This document shows, in pieces, positions 36,049 to 45,200 of a stretch of 64,000 nt of DNA; the first letter of the stretch is position 1; each line of letters opens with the position of its first letter. A program made the translations under genes and the position numbers. The DNA is from Acidithiobacillus acidisediminis. GTDB lineage: Bacteria; Pseudomonadota; Gammaproteobacteria; Acidithiobacillales; Acidithiobacillaceae. Below the pieces are notes generated by a model. That model had not been told where the DNA came from and did no database searches. It saw only the letters and a list, made by a program, of their open reading frames with translations. The stretch spans positions 1,544,001 through 1,608,000 of the forward strand of contig NZ_JALQCS010000001.1 in the NCBI RefSeq assembly GCF_023277115.1. Direction: 5' to 3'.

Positions 36049-36609
36049 ATGCCGCAGAAACCTATTTTACATAGCATCGTCATAGGCCTGGCTGGAATAT
36101 GTGCGTTGTCTCTCTCCACGCCAACATTCGCTTCTTCATTTGACATCGGCGTTCTTCTTGGAGATCTCGGGATCAATCTGGGCAATACCGGCATGCCACA
36201 GCAGTATGGGTACTTTCAGGTGCCTTCAGGGTATGCCAACTATTACAGTCAGCCACTCTATGCGCAGTATATGATGTGGTACTACTACCCGCAATCGTAC
36301 TATCAATATTATTCAGCCCCTCCACCACCTCTGCCAGCGGGCGCGCCACCACCACCCGCGCCGCCACCTAGCGCGCCACCGCCACCGCCACCCAGCAGCT
36401 ATTTCAATTATTTAGGTGTTCAACCCCCGCCACCTGCCCCACCGGGAGCACCACAACCTCTGCCACCAGGACCCCCACCCAGAGGGCCTGCAGGTGGCCC
36501 CCCACCACCACAAGGAGCCCCTGGCGGACCTCACTTTGGACCACCGCCTGGGGGGCCGCCACAAGGGCCTCCGCCCGGAGGTCCAGCTGGTGGGCCACCA
36601 CCACCATGA
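36049..36609 (+). CDS. Exported tyrosine/proline-rich protein
   Basis: A 186-residue protein with a conventional signal peptide (MPQKPILHSIVIGLAGICALSLSTPTFA). A short segment (SFDIGVLLGDLGINLG) is followed by a strongly Tyr-rich block (YANYYSQPLYAQYMMWYYYP), and then a Pro/Gly-rich tail with FGPPPGGPPQGPPPGG-like units. It has no lipobox, unlike its neighbours. Everything after residue 45 is matched closely by the 36802 gene. Function unknown; composition resembles extracellular matrix or adhesive proteins. Confidence 0.7.
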   Translation: MPQKPILHSIVIGLAGICALSLSTPTFASSFDIGVLLGDLGINLGNTGMPQQYGYFQVPSGYANYYSQPLYAQYMMWYYYPQSYYQYYSAPPPPLPAGAPPPPAPPPSAPPPPPPSSYFNYLGVQPPPPAPPGAPQPLPPGPPPRGPAGGPPPPQGAPGGPHFGPPPGGPPQGPPPGGPAGGPPPP

Positions 36610-36658
36610 GCACCAGAGTAATTTCTATCAAGCGTACCTTGATGATGTAATGCAAAAA

Positions 36659-36685
36659 AACGAGCGCAATTCATGGGCGCTCGTT
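36659..36685 (+). terminator. Hairpin after the 36049 gene
   Basis: AACGAGCGC (36659-36667) pairs with GCGCTCGTT (36677-36685), 9 bp, after an A-run (so a T-run on the minus strand). A second copy with a covarying position follows the 36802 gene. Confidence 0.6.
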
Positions 36686-36801
36686 GCTTGATAGGACAAA
36701 AGGGCACCTTATTGTCTGCTAACGCAATCTGGCCATTGAATACTGCCTAACAACAACGCATATTCATAAATGCGAGCCATGGACAAACGGAGGAGTTTCC
36801 C

Positions 36802-37749
36802 ATGTCTATTTCCACTAGCAAAATCGCTTTCCTTGCCTTTGGAATATTAGCCCTAACGGGTTGTGCCGTTACGCCCTATGGTGAATATGGATATTATGGC
36901 TACGGCAATACAGGTATGCCGCAGAAATATGGGTACTTTAACCTGCCATCAACATATGCCAACTATTACAGTCAGCCACTCTATGCACAGTACATGATGT
37001 GGTATTACTACCCACAATCGTACTATCAATATTATTCAGCGCCGCCACCGCCCATGCCAGCGGGCGCACCACCGCCGCCTGCTCCTCCACCTGGCGCGCC
37101 ACCGCCACCGCCACCCGGCAGTTATTTTCATTATCTAGGTGTACAACCGCCACCCGGATCTCCACCCAGCGGCCCAAGATTTGGACCGCCGCCTGGGAGG
37201 CCACCCCAAGGCCCACCACCCGGAGGACTTAGGCCTATGGGACCTCAGTTTCGGCCAGGGCCAGCTGGCGGGCCGCCACCAGAGCCAGCAGGTGGGCCTC
37301 ACTTTGGACCGTCGCGCGGGAGACCACCCCAAAGCCCTCCACCCGGAGGACTTAGGCCTATGGGACCTCAGTTTCGGCCAGGGCCAGCTGGCGGGCCGCC
37401 ACCAGAGCCAGCAGGTGAGCCTCACTTTGGACCGCCGCCTGGGGGGCCACCCCAAGGCCCTCCACCCGGAGGACTTAGGCCTATGGGACCTGGGTTTCGG
37501 CCAGGGCCAGCTGGCGGACCACCACCAGAGCCAGCAGGCGGGCCTCACTTTGGACCGCCGCCCGGGGGGCCACCCCAAAGCCCTCCACCCGGACGACCAA
37601 GGCCGAGACGCCATCAGTTTCAGCCAAGGCCAGCTGGCGGACCACCACCAGAGCCAGCGGGCGGGCATCACTTTGGACCGCCGCCCGGGGGGCCGACACA
37701 AGGCCATCCGCCCGGGGGTCCAGCTGGTGGGCCACCACCACCACCATGA
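36802..37749 (+). CDS. Chimeric lipoprotein: signal of the 35748 gene fused to the body of the 36049 gene, with 41-residue repeats
   Basis: A 315-residue lipoprotein. Residues 1-29 (lipobox LTGC, Cys21) copy the 35748 protein. From NTGMPQKYGYF onward it copies the Tyr-rich core and Pro tail of the 36049 protein. The C-terminal half consists of about four and a half units of 41 residues (123 bases), each like FGPPPG-PPQ-PPPGGLRPMG-FRPGPAGGPPPEPAG, ending as in the 36049 gene. The upstream region copies that of the 35748 gene, and the downstream hairpin copies that of the 36049 gene. No known family; presumably outer-membrane anchored and surface exposed. Confidence 0.75.
   Translation: MSISTSKIAFLAFGILALTGCAVTPYGEYGYYGYGNTGMPQKYGYFNLPSTYANYYSQPLYAQYMMWYYYPQSYYQYYSAPPPPMPAGAPPPPAPPPGAPPPPPPGSYFHYLGVQPPPGSPPSGPRFGPPPGRPPQGPPPGGLRPMGPQFRPGPAGGPPPEPAGGPHFGPSRGRPPQSPPPGGLRPMGPQFRPGPAGGPPPEPAGEPHFGPPPGGPPQGPPPGGLRPMGPGFRPGPAGGPPPEPAGGPHFGPPPGGPPQSPPPGRPRPRRHQFQPRPAGGPPPEPAGGHHFGPPPGGPTQGHPPGGPAGGPPPPP
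37185..37690 (+). repeat. 123-bp coding tandem repeat
   Basis: The block containing GGACTTAGGCCTATGGGACC recurs at a 123-base period (near 37225, 37348 and 37471, with a degenerate copy near 37594). It keeps frame and encodes the 41-residue Pro/Gly units. Near-identity of the first three copies suggests recent expansion. Confidence 0.8.
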
Positions 37750-37796
37750 GCACCAGGGTAATTTCTATCAAGCGTACCTTGATGGTGTGATGAAAA

Positions 37797-37825
37797 AAAC
37801 GGGCGCAACTCATAGGCGCTCGTTT
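37797..37825 (+). terminator. Hairpin after the 36802 gene
   Basis: AAACGGGCGC pairs with GCGCTCGTTT. Relative to the copy at 36659 an A-U pair has become G-U, so pairing is kept. It follows an A-run and ends in TTT. Confidence 0.6.
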
Positions 37826-37896
37826 CTCCACAGGACAAAAGAGTATATTTTGTCTTGTAGGTGGTGGCGTTGCACCTCAGCCGTGAAACGGTCCAC

Positions 37897-38436
37897 CTAC
37901 CGATTTAGGACTATCTCCAGCAAATAACCTGACCCGCCCCATATCATGACCCAAAGAATTGCCCCAAGTATATTCCAGAGATAGAATTCTCTGAACGTCG
38001 TTTCTCCAGATCCTGATATATAACCTTGCAATTGCCGCAATGGCACAATAAATCGACCAAAAAGAATGACATATAAGCCATACTTCTTTAGGAATATATG
38101 TGCCTTGTTTAACCGTTGTTCTGTAATTCCGATCCACTTACCATGGCGTCTGATCGCTTTTATGCCATAATTTGCCCCGATATAATAAGCGAACATCCAC
38201 CCACCTGTTGTGCCACCTACAGATAGTAATAGCAATAATATCGGATTGATTTGCCCGGAACCTGAAATAAATCCAGCACCTATCAATAGTGTTTCTCCTG
38301 GCAGGAATATCACTCCGGAACTTTCCAGAAATAAGGCACACACAACGATCCATACACCGTACTGCTCCTCCAGACCAGACGCCTGGTTGACTGCGGACTG
38401 CAAGTACCTAACAATAAGCGCTTCAAAGCTCATCAT
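37897..38436 (-). CDS. DedA-family membrane protein
   Basis: A 179-residue DedA/SNARE-associated-type protein. DedA proteins act in membrane lipid (undecaprenyl-phosphate) turnover and proton-dependent homeostasis. Features seen: LESSGVIFLPGETLLIGAGF, GGTTGGWMFAYYIGANYG, FGRFIVPLRQLQGYISGSG (the conserved F/Y-x-R-x-x-P-x-x-R) and WNILGAILWV. Slightly shorter than E. coli DedA. The start overlaps the preceding truncated b561 gene by 14 bases. Confidence 0.85.
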   Translation of the reverse strand: MMSFEALIVRYLQSAVNQASGLEEQYGVWIVVCALFLESSGVIFLPGETLLIGAGFISGSGQINPILLLLLSVGGTTGGWMFAYYIGANYGIKAIRRHGKWIGITEQRLNKAHIFLKKYGLYVILFGRFIVPLRQLQGYISGSGETTFREFYLWNILGAILWVMIWGGSGYLLEIVLNR

Positions 38437-38689
38437 TAGAGCGGCGACCGATGTACAATCGTAAGGTTAATAGTATGACCGTCAATAGGAGAATCAGTAC
38501 ACCGATTTGCCCATGAACGAGTATACTGGATCTAGGGCGTTGTTGTGGCCAAGAGATCTGCAACATAGCGACGCCAAGGAGATCTTGGAATATGATAAGT
38601 ACGGCAATGATCCAGTGAAGTAGAGGAATCACTATCCGTGAGACTACTTCTAACTTTTGAGAAGTCGTAGCGCAAGTTACATCATACAT
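38423..38689 (-). CDS. Truncated cytochrome b561-like protein
   Basis: Only 88 residues. LHWIIAVLIIFQDLLGVAM and LVHGQIGVLILLLTVILLTLRLYIGRR correspond to helices 1 and 2 of a b561/YodB-like cytochrome, with candidate heme His residues. The usual helices 3 and 4 are missing: the frame stops after SNDEL, inside the start of the DedA gene. It may be a deletion remnant or a half-size heme protein. Confidence 0.55.
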   Translation of the reverse strand: MYDVTCATTSQKLEVVSRIVIPLLHWIIAVLIIFQDLLGVAMLQISWPQQRPRSSILVHGQIGVLILLLTVILLTLRLYIGRRSNDEL

Positions 38690-38718
38690 AATTCATATAC
38701 CTTTCTTTCTAATCTATA

Positions 38719-39402
38719 TCATCGCGATATTTTTCTACGTACAGCAGATAACTGTTCCTTTACGGTAGGTAGCCAGTGGTTGGCGGAGAATGTTGTGTCG
38801 TGTGCCAAGATTGTGATGGCTCGTTGTGCAACTACTTTTTTGCCGGGTGGAAGCCAATCCGTGGCTTGCCGTTCCGAGCGTAAAACACTGCGCCTAGATA
38901 CTCGACTGCCGTACCACTTCTCTATACCAGAAAAAAGACCGCTTGGCGGGTTTTCAGCAGCGTGCAGCATCATGTGGTAAACCCGAGGTTGATGCAGAGT
39001 GGCAATAGCTACCATCCATAACCAAGACTGTTCGCTTTGGGCCAGGCCTTTAAACCACCTGGGAGTAGCTGCAACACACTGTACCCTTCTACCAGCTATT
39101 GCCGTGAGATAGGGCGCATTTGGAATGTGCGCTACCCGTGAGATGGCTTTGGACGTTGTAACATAGAATGCGATCTTACGGTGCGACCATTTTTCAGCCT
39201 GGGCGGCGGCAGAGCGCATGGCTATCGCCCCAGGCAGCGCATGCCGTTTCAAATAGCGACATGCGCCTGGGGAAGATATGATCACATGTCCAAAGGCGGT
39301 ACCTCCACAGAGTAAGCAGCCGGCACAGGCTATTGCTGCCACAAGCACGCTTGCCTTCCTAAGTGAAAACGCGCCGAAGACATGGGGTTTCTTGTTCCTC
39401 AT
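38719..39402 (-). CDS. Exported protein of unknown function
   Basis: A 227-residue product from the ATG at 39402; a longer in-frame reading to 39453 overlaps the upstream gene. The N-terminus has a basic start and hydrophobic core (SVLVAAIACAGCLLCGGTAFG). The rest is basic, with Trp and scattered Cys (PGACRYLKRHALPG, RRVQCVAATPRWF). No family recognised. It follows the TolC-like gene after 5 bases, so the two are likely co-expressed in this AT-rich segment. Confidence 0.45.
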   Translation of the reverse strand: MRNKKPHVFGAFSLRKASVLVAAIACAGCLLCGGTAFGHVIISSPGACRYLKRHALPGAIAMRSAAAQAEKWSHRKIAFYVTTSKAISRVAHIPNAPYLTAIAGRRVQCVAATPRWFKGLAQSEQSWLWMVAIATLHQPRVYHMMLHAAENPPSGLFSGIEKWYGSRVSRRSVLRSERQATDWLPPGKKVVAQRAITILAHDTTFSANHWLPTVKEQLSAVRRKISR

Positions 39403-39407
39403 GACAT

Positions 39408-40595
39408 TCACCACGTCGAGAAAGTAGACATGGAGGATCTTGCGGATACCCATTTGAGGGTTGCTTGCCTATAGGTTCGCACCAACTTTTTAATTTTGTT
39501 AATATCTCCCACGCTGGGCATAGACATAGAGAGAGCATGGCGCAGCATTTGAACAGATCGACTAGCCACACCTTTCCAGTAGATATATTCTTTCTTTTGC
39601 ATTGCGTATTTGATTTTGTTAACCCGCTGCTGATGTAGGTGCTTATTTCTATAATAACTTAATCGAAGCAGAATATTCTGCCGGTCGATGGAAAGCTGCT
39701 CCCCTTGTTTCTTTGCTGCACCAAAAATATTCAGTGGCATAGTCAGGTATACCCCGCCAATAACAGCCATCTTTGTTTTGCCTGCCGATGGGTAGTAAGA
39801 GGGTCTAGCGAACAACTTAAACTTCAGATCAGCAAAGCGAAGCCACCCCAGCTTCTTTTGCGTCCGGTAGTAGTTGATTAATCCCTCCAGTCCTGGATGA
39901 TGATAAAAAATTGATCTCCTCTGATGTCGGGCTATAGATCTTGGTTTTGGTAAGATCGCATGAGATGAAGGAATCTGCTTGTCACAGAGCTCTCGAATTT
40001 TTGAGAGCATCTCCCTCTTTTGCATTTTTGAAAGATATTGTCTCATTCTTACCCTCGTAATCAATGCTTGTAAGGGATCTTTGATATGCTGCGATTGTCT
40101 TTCTAATAAGGCGATTATCTTTCCCACTTCAGAGTAATCAGTTCCGTATTTCCAATACTTCGTATACAGGATCTCTAGCCTAGACCTGATCTGACGCCTT
40201 GCAGCATCGAGAAACGATATGGATTCATAATATTTCGGCTCAGCCTTATCAATAATGTGTCGCTGATATTTATTCCCGCCAAAAAGGTAGTATTTAATCC
40301 CCAATGCTGGTCGTGTAATATAATGTTTATTAATTCCATCATAAGAAAAGTGTTGATATATCCCGCCTTTAACTCTAGTTTGCAATTCGACAGATGATTC
40401 ATCCTTTAGCTTTTTTAACTCCAGATGATTAAATTCAATCTTATTGCGATCAATTCTCAGTCTATAGTTCTTATTCGATAACCGCTCTAGCTGGTGCAGA
40501 GATATAGTCGGATCGGCATGAGCCAATGAGGTTGCTGTAAAAAACAGAACCGCGGCGGCAATTGTGCTTTGATAAATGTGATGAAAAATATTCAT
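39408..40595 (-). CDS. Divergent TolC-like outer-membrane protein (tentative)
   Basis: A 395-residue exported protein (signal IAAAVLFFTATSLAHA). The mature part is largely helical and basic. It has two similar segments, each a GIKYYLFGG- or VYLTMPLNIFG-type strand followed by a long helix (SFLDAARRQIRSRLEILYTKYW; RQNILLRLSYYRNKH). That two-repeat strand-helix pattern is how TolC-family channels look, but the sequence is far from standard members. Codon and base use are markedly AT-rich compared with flanking genes, suggesting transfer. An alternative is an unrelated helical periplasmic protein. Confidence 0.4.
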   Translation of the reverse strand: MNIFHHIYQSTIAAAVLFFTATSLAHADPTISLHQLERLSNKNYRLRIDRNKIEFNHLELKKLKDESSVELQTRVKGGIYQHFSYDGINKHYITRPALGIKYYLFGGNKYQRHIIDKAEPKYYESISFLDAARRQIRSRLEILYTKYWKYGTDYSEVGKIIALLERQSQHIKDPLQALITRVRMRQYLSKMQKREMLSKIRELCDKQIPSSHAILPKPRSIARHQRRSIFYHHPGLEGLINYYRTQKKLGWLRFADLKFKLFARPSYYPSAGKTKMAVIGGVYLTMPLNIFGAAKKQGEQLSIDRQNILLRLSYYRNKHLHQQRVNKIKYAMQKKEYIYWKGVASRSVQMLRHALSMSMPSVGDINKIKKLVRTYRQATLKWVSARSSMSTFSTW

Positions 40596-41518
40596 TTCTG
40601 AAGTATAGCAATATATGTGCCGAATATCTACAATAGGCTATAATATTTTGATAAAAAATGATATTTGTCAAGCATGTGACCAAACGCGTTAGCACTGATC
40701 CGGCACTGGACCTAGGAAAAGTGGATAATCCAGCTTTTCTTCGCGATGTTGTATTATAAAAGCGACATTTCTAAGATCTAATTTTGACGTAGAATTGTAA
40801 ATAGTCTATAAAACAATGGGATTGGTATATTATCCAGCTGTCGTCAAATCACGACAAAATGCTGAGCTAAGCTGGCGGACTTTGCAGGGCATGGTTTACC
40901 TTGTAATGCCTGATAATCAATCAGCTGCCTGCAATATCACCGTTTGACGGACACGGCCCACGAGGTCTGCGCGGGCAGTGTTTGCCCAGAGATTTACGGA
41001 TAACGTGCCAAAAACAGGAGCTTCCGGACACGCCTCGGCCGTCCCGATTCGCCCGCGTGTGCCATAGCCCAGCTCATACCATATCTCGCATTGCCCGACC
41101 AAGAACCGTCGAACCTCTCGGTGCGCGAATTGCGTCAGTTGCAGGCCAATCCGTGGCGTACTGAGGAGAACAAAAGGGGCCTGGGCCAACTCTCCTGAGT
41201 CACTCGTGCGGCGTTCACCTTGGCCAAAAACGCATGCAGACGCTACGAATCACGGAGCGCCTTATGGATCCATTTCAGATGCATCAGCGTGGGAGAGGTT
41301 GCGGTTTTCCGGTTCTCAGGCTCTCCGCCCAAGCCAATACGTCCTGATGATCTGAGACCTGCCCCGCATCCACGTCTGTCAGCGCCTCCCGCGTTAGGAG
41401 CTCTCGCTCTTCCTCTGCAAGAATCCAGGCCGCGGGCTACGACTCAATGCGCGGATCCTGCTCAGGGGCACCACGTGGCAAGCGTTTGCAATGTGACACC
41501 GGGGGCGAGGAAATGACC
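40596..41518. other. 900-base stretch without a convincing gene
   Basis: The first 250 bases are AT-rich and must contain the promoter of the reverse-strand gene at 40595. An imperfect palindrome lies at 40716-40739 (GAAAAGTGGAT / ATCCAGCTTTTC). From about 41050 to 41190 a plus-strand frame reads like coding text (LALPDQEPSNLSVRELRQLQANPW) but has no start and stops soon, so it may be a gene relic. I find no RNA gene here. Confidence 0.4.
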
Positions 41519-41635
41519 ATGTATCCGTTCGGCCTCGCCCTGCTGATGTTTATCTGCTTGTTGGTGCTCCTAGGCGTCATTCTCGTGGATATTTTCAAGT
41601 TCTTTGCCCGCTGTCCGCGCTGTTTGGTGAATTAG
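41519..41635 (+). CDS. Small single-helix membrane peptide with C-terminal CxxC
   Basis: A 38-residue peptide (MYPFGLALLMFICLLVLLGV, then ILVDIFKFFARCPRCLVN). It has one membrane helix and a terminal CPRC. GAGG lies 8 bases before the ATG at 41519; an ATG at 41513 is also possible. Too short for a homology judgement; listed because the ribosome site and helix agree. Confidence 0.4.
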   Translation: MYPFGLALLMFICLLVLLGVILVDIFKFFARCPRCLVN

Positions 41636-41650
41636 AGTTTTTGAGTGTCC

Positions 41651-42232
41651 TCAGTCGTTACGCAACACAAAGATCCGCAGGATTTTTCGATCTTGCAGGG
41701 CGTGCACTCCAGCCATGAACAGATGCCCCGACCAGTAGGCCCAGAGGAGATTGGCGACGAGGGAGTGGATGGTCTTGGGCAGGGCGTAATATTCTGGCGC
41801 GGGCTTGACGCCGCCAGCGGAGATAATCAGGTAGAACATAAATAAGCCGCTCAGGGCCATAATGCTGATGATCAGAATCCCCCAGCCATGCACTAGGCCG
41901 GGTAGGCCACCACGCATCCCTGCCGGGGGCAATTCGGTGCGCTGGAAGAGGCCTTCCAGGTCGGTAAGAACCCGCTGCCACCAGATGCCTCGGTAGGGAA
42001 AGAGGTGACGCCGCAATTCGCCATGCCGATAGATCTCCGCCCAGAACACCAGGATCACGCCCAGGGTCAAGATGCCGGAGATCATGTGCGCCCAGTACAT
42101 GGCGTGAGGGTAGAAACCAACTATTTTCCAGAGCGCATGCATCTGTAACTCACTGAAAAGCTGGAAGCTCACCAAGACCGCCAGCGCCAAATGCAGGGCG
42201 CGGATAACCTTGGGCCATGGAGGAATCGACAT
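41651..42232 (-). CDS. Cytochrome b561-domain protein, last gene of the RND/MCO cluster
   Basis: A 193-residue four-helix b561-like protein: VIRALHLALAVLVSFQL; YWAHMISGILTLGVILVFW; HGWGILIISIMALSGLFMFYL; HSLVANLLWAYWSGHLFMAGVHAL. Candidate heme His residues are in ALHLAL, WAHMI, TIHSLV and GHLFMAGVH. It starts 5 bases after the RND stop, so it is co-transcribed. A redox role next to the multicopper oxidase is plausible but unproven. Confidence 0.8.
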   Translation of the reverse strand: MSIPPWPKVIRALHLALAVLVSFQLFSELQMHALWKIVGFYPHAMYWAHMISGILTLGVILVFWAEIYRHGELRRHLFPYRGIWWQRVLTDLEGLFQRTELPPAGMRGGLPGLVHGWGILIISIMALSGLFMFYLIISAGGVKPAPEYYALPKTIHSLVANLLWAYWSGHLFMAGVHALQDRKILRIFVLRND

Positions 42233-42237
42233 AAATA

Positions 42238-45200
42238 CTACCTCGTGCGCAGAGGGGGAGAAAACCGGAGTTGGAAAGCGCTATAGAGCACGGGCGCCAG
42301 CCAGAGAGTGGTGAGGGTAGCGAGGAGCAAGCCGCCCATGACCGCCAGGGCCAGGGGTTGCAGCAGGTCCGTACCGCGCCCGACGCCGATGGCCAAAGGC
42401 AGAAAGCCCAAGACGTCCGCAACCATGGTCATGAGGATGGGCCGCAGGCGTTGACGTGCGGCAAAGGCGACGTGATCCAGACGCGGTGCCGCGCCCCCCA
42501 ATTGACGTGCGCGGGCAAAGAGCAGGATCACGTTGTTGACGGCAATGGCAAAGACCAGCAGGACACCGAGGAAGGCAGTGCTGTCCAGATCGGTGCCCGA
42601 CAATAGAAGCAGCAGTAAGGCCCCTGGTGCCGCACTGGCAACGGCCAGGAGGGCGGCGAGGGCGGCGCGCTGGCTGGAGAACTGCAGGCCCAGAAGTACC
42701 AGCAGGATCAGTAAGGCCGCTGCGAGGATGAGGCTCATTTGCGCAAAGCTGCGCTGTTGCTCCTGATAATAACCGACCAGATGACTGGTGACGCCCAGGG
42801 GCAGGCCGACCTGCTGGATGATGGCCTGGGCCCGCGCCGCCGCCGTTGTCAGGCCGTCGCCAGCACGAGGATGCAGTTTGATTTCCGCATCCGGCACCAG
42901 ATTCTGATGGGTGACGTAGGGGATGGCACCTTCCAGATACAGCTTGGCGGCCTGGGTCAGAGGGACTTGTTGGCCGTTGGGTAGCCAGATGGACGTCTGT
43001 CCCAAGGACTGGGGTGTCGTAGATGCTTGTTGCACCGTGACCCGGATTGGCAAGATTTGCTCCCCATGCAATAGAAAGCCGGCCTGGACACCCCAGAAGC
43101 GGCTTTTCAGGTCTTCCGCAAGGGTTTGAGGCGAAAGGCCAGCAATGCTACTTATGGCATTGGGTTGGACTTCGATTTCCGGCCCCGCGGAGGGGGATTT
43201 CAAAACGATGGAGGTAAACTGCTGACTGGCGTTCAGGGCGTGGGTCAGTTTTAGGCCAATTTGATGCAAGGTACGCGGTTCGCTACCAAAGAGTTGGATG
43301 ACCAGGGGGGCGTGGGAACCGGAGAGGTTACCCAGGCGATTGATCATGATCTGTTGGGTCTCCAGGGTGGTCAGGTTTGGGACGGCCCGGCGAAAGGCCA
43401 CACGAAGCTCTTGCATGACCTGGGCGGTGCTGGCGCGGTGCTGGCGCTTGAGCACAATGGTGATGCCGCCCTTGTTGGGGGTGGCGTAGGCATTACCCAG
43501 ACCGCGCCCGACCACGAGAGATACCCGCGCTACGTTGGGATTTTTTCGGGCAATGGCCATCAATTCGCGGCCGGTGCGCGTGGTTTCGCTCACCGTGCTC
43601 CCGGTTGGGGTGCGGAAGGGTACGACAAACAGGCCCTCGTCCCAGTGCGGGAGAAAGGCGGTAGGAAGGGTCGCCACGCCCACGCCCCCGAGGAGCAAGA
43701 GCAGCAATAGCAGGGGCAGCGCGAGCAGCGGGCGACGCATACCAAAGACCAAGGCGCGGCTATAGTGCCGGCGCAAAGCGCGCTCCCCCCAGAGCCGATG
43801 GGGTCGCCGCGCACGACCCGCCAGCCACAGGGCAAATACGGGGGTGATCGTCATGGCGATGAGCTGCGAGGTGGCAAGGGCGATGACGATGGCCAGGGCC
43901 ATACTGCGGAACAAGAGACCGACAGTCCCGGAGAGAAAGATCAGGGGCAGGAAGACGACGCAGGCGGTGAGGGTGGCCAAGGTCATCAGGGGTAGCAAGG
44001 CGCGAATCCGCTGCAAGGCACGTTCCCGGCGCTGCTCCGCATCGTCCTCGTGCAAGCCATGCAGGCCCCGTTCGACAATCACGATGGCGTGATCCACCAA
44101 AGCGCCCAAGGCCGCTGTGATCCCTCCCAGGGTCATGATATCGATACCGAAGCCCAGGGCATGGAGGACGAGCAGTGTGGCCGCCAGGGCCAAGGGGACA
44201 ACGGTGAGGGTGGCGAGGGCGGCATCCCAACGCCCAAGAAAGGCGAGCACCACCAAGAAGGCGAGAAAGGCGCCCAGGGCAAGGGCGCTCCACACATCGC
44301 TGAGGCTGGAGCGAATCAGCCGGCTGAGATCAAAGATCTTGACGAGATGCACGCCGGGCGGCAGTTGCTGGCGCAAATATGTCATCGCCTGGGTGACTGC
44401 CGCAGCGACCTGCACCTGATTGGCCCCTTGTTGGGCCGCCACATCGACGATCAAGGCATGCTGCCAACCGGGTACCGCCGCCTGCCGGATCAACGGTGGC
44501 GGCCCGGTCTGGATGGTAGCCACGGCACTGAGGGGCAAGGGGGCGCGCACCCCTTGGGCGTTCGCCGGACCAATGGGTAACGTCAGCTGCCCCAGGGCGG
44601 CGGGACTCTGGGGACGCGGTGTGGTGGCCAGGATGAACTGCTGGTGAAAGGCATTCAGCACGCCCGAGAAGAACGGACCCTGCTGCATCTGCAAGGCAGC
44701 AATCACCGCGGCGGCGGGGAGGTGATATTGGGCCAGTCGGCGCGGATGTAGCAGCACCTGGACCTCGGGCCAGCCACGCCCAGTGGCGTTGACGTGATAG
44801 ACGCCAGGCAGGGAGAGCAGGGCGGGGCGTAAGGTAAAGGCGAAGGTCGGCATCATGGCCGAACTGTCCAGGTGCTGGGAAACCAGGGCGTACTCCAGCA
44901 GGGGATAGATGTTGGGCGTCATCAAACGGACCGTCATCTTGGCCCCGGGGGGCAGCGGGATATGGGAAAGACGAGCCTGCAGGAGGAGATAGGCCTGCTC
45001 AGGGTTGCTCTGGGGATTGAAGTAGACGTGGAGCTTGCTCAGACCATTGCCGGTCTGGGAACGCACCAGGGTGACGCCTGGTTCGCCCTTGGCCGCCTGT
45101 TCCAGGGGACGAGTGACCTCTAGGAGCATGACCCGCACGGGCAGATCCTGGGTATGGACCAGGACTGCCACCTTGGGAAAGTCCACCGGCGGAAACACAC

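Noticed and set aside
37185-37690. Regular repeats considered as a CRISPR-like array
   Set aside because: The unit is 123 bases, in frame, with no unique spacers; it encodes protein repeats.
37135-37707. Repetitive frame on the reverse strand over the Pro/Gly repeats
   Set aside because: Trivial by-product of the 123-base repeat; the forward frame has signal, lipobox and ribosome site.
40917-41516. Several short overlapping open frames
   Set aside because: No ribosome sites, no family resemblance and inconsistent codon use; treated as gene-free or relic sequence.
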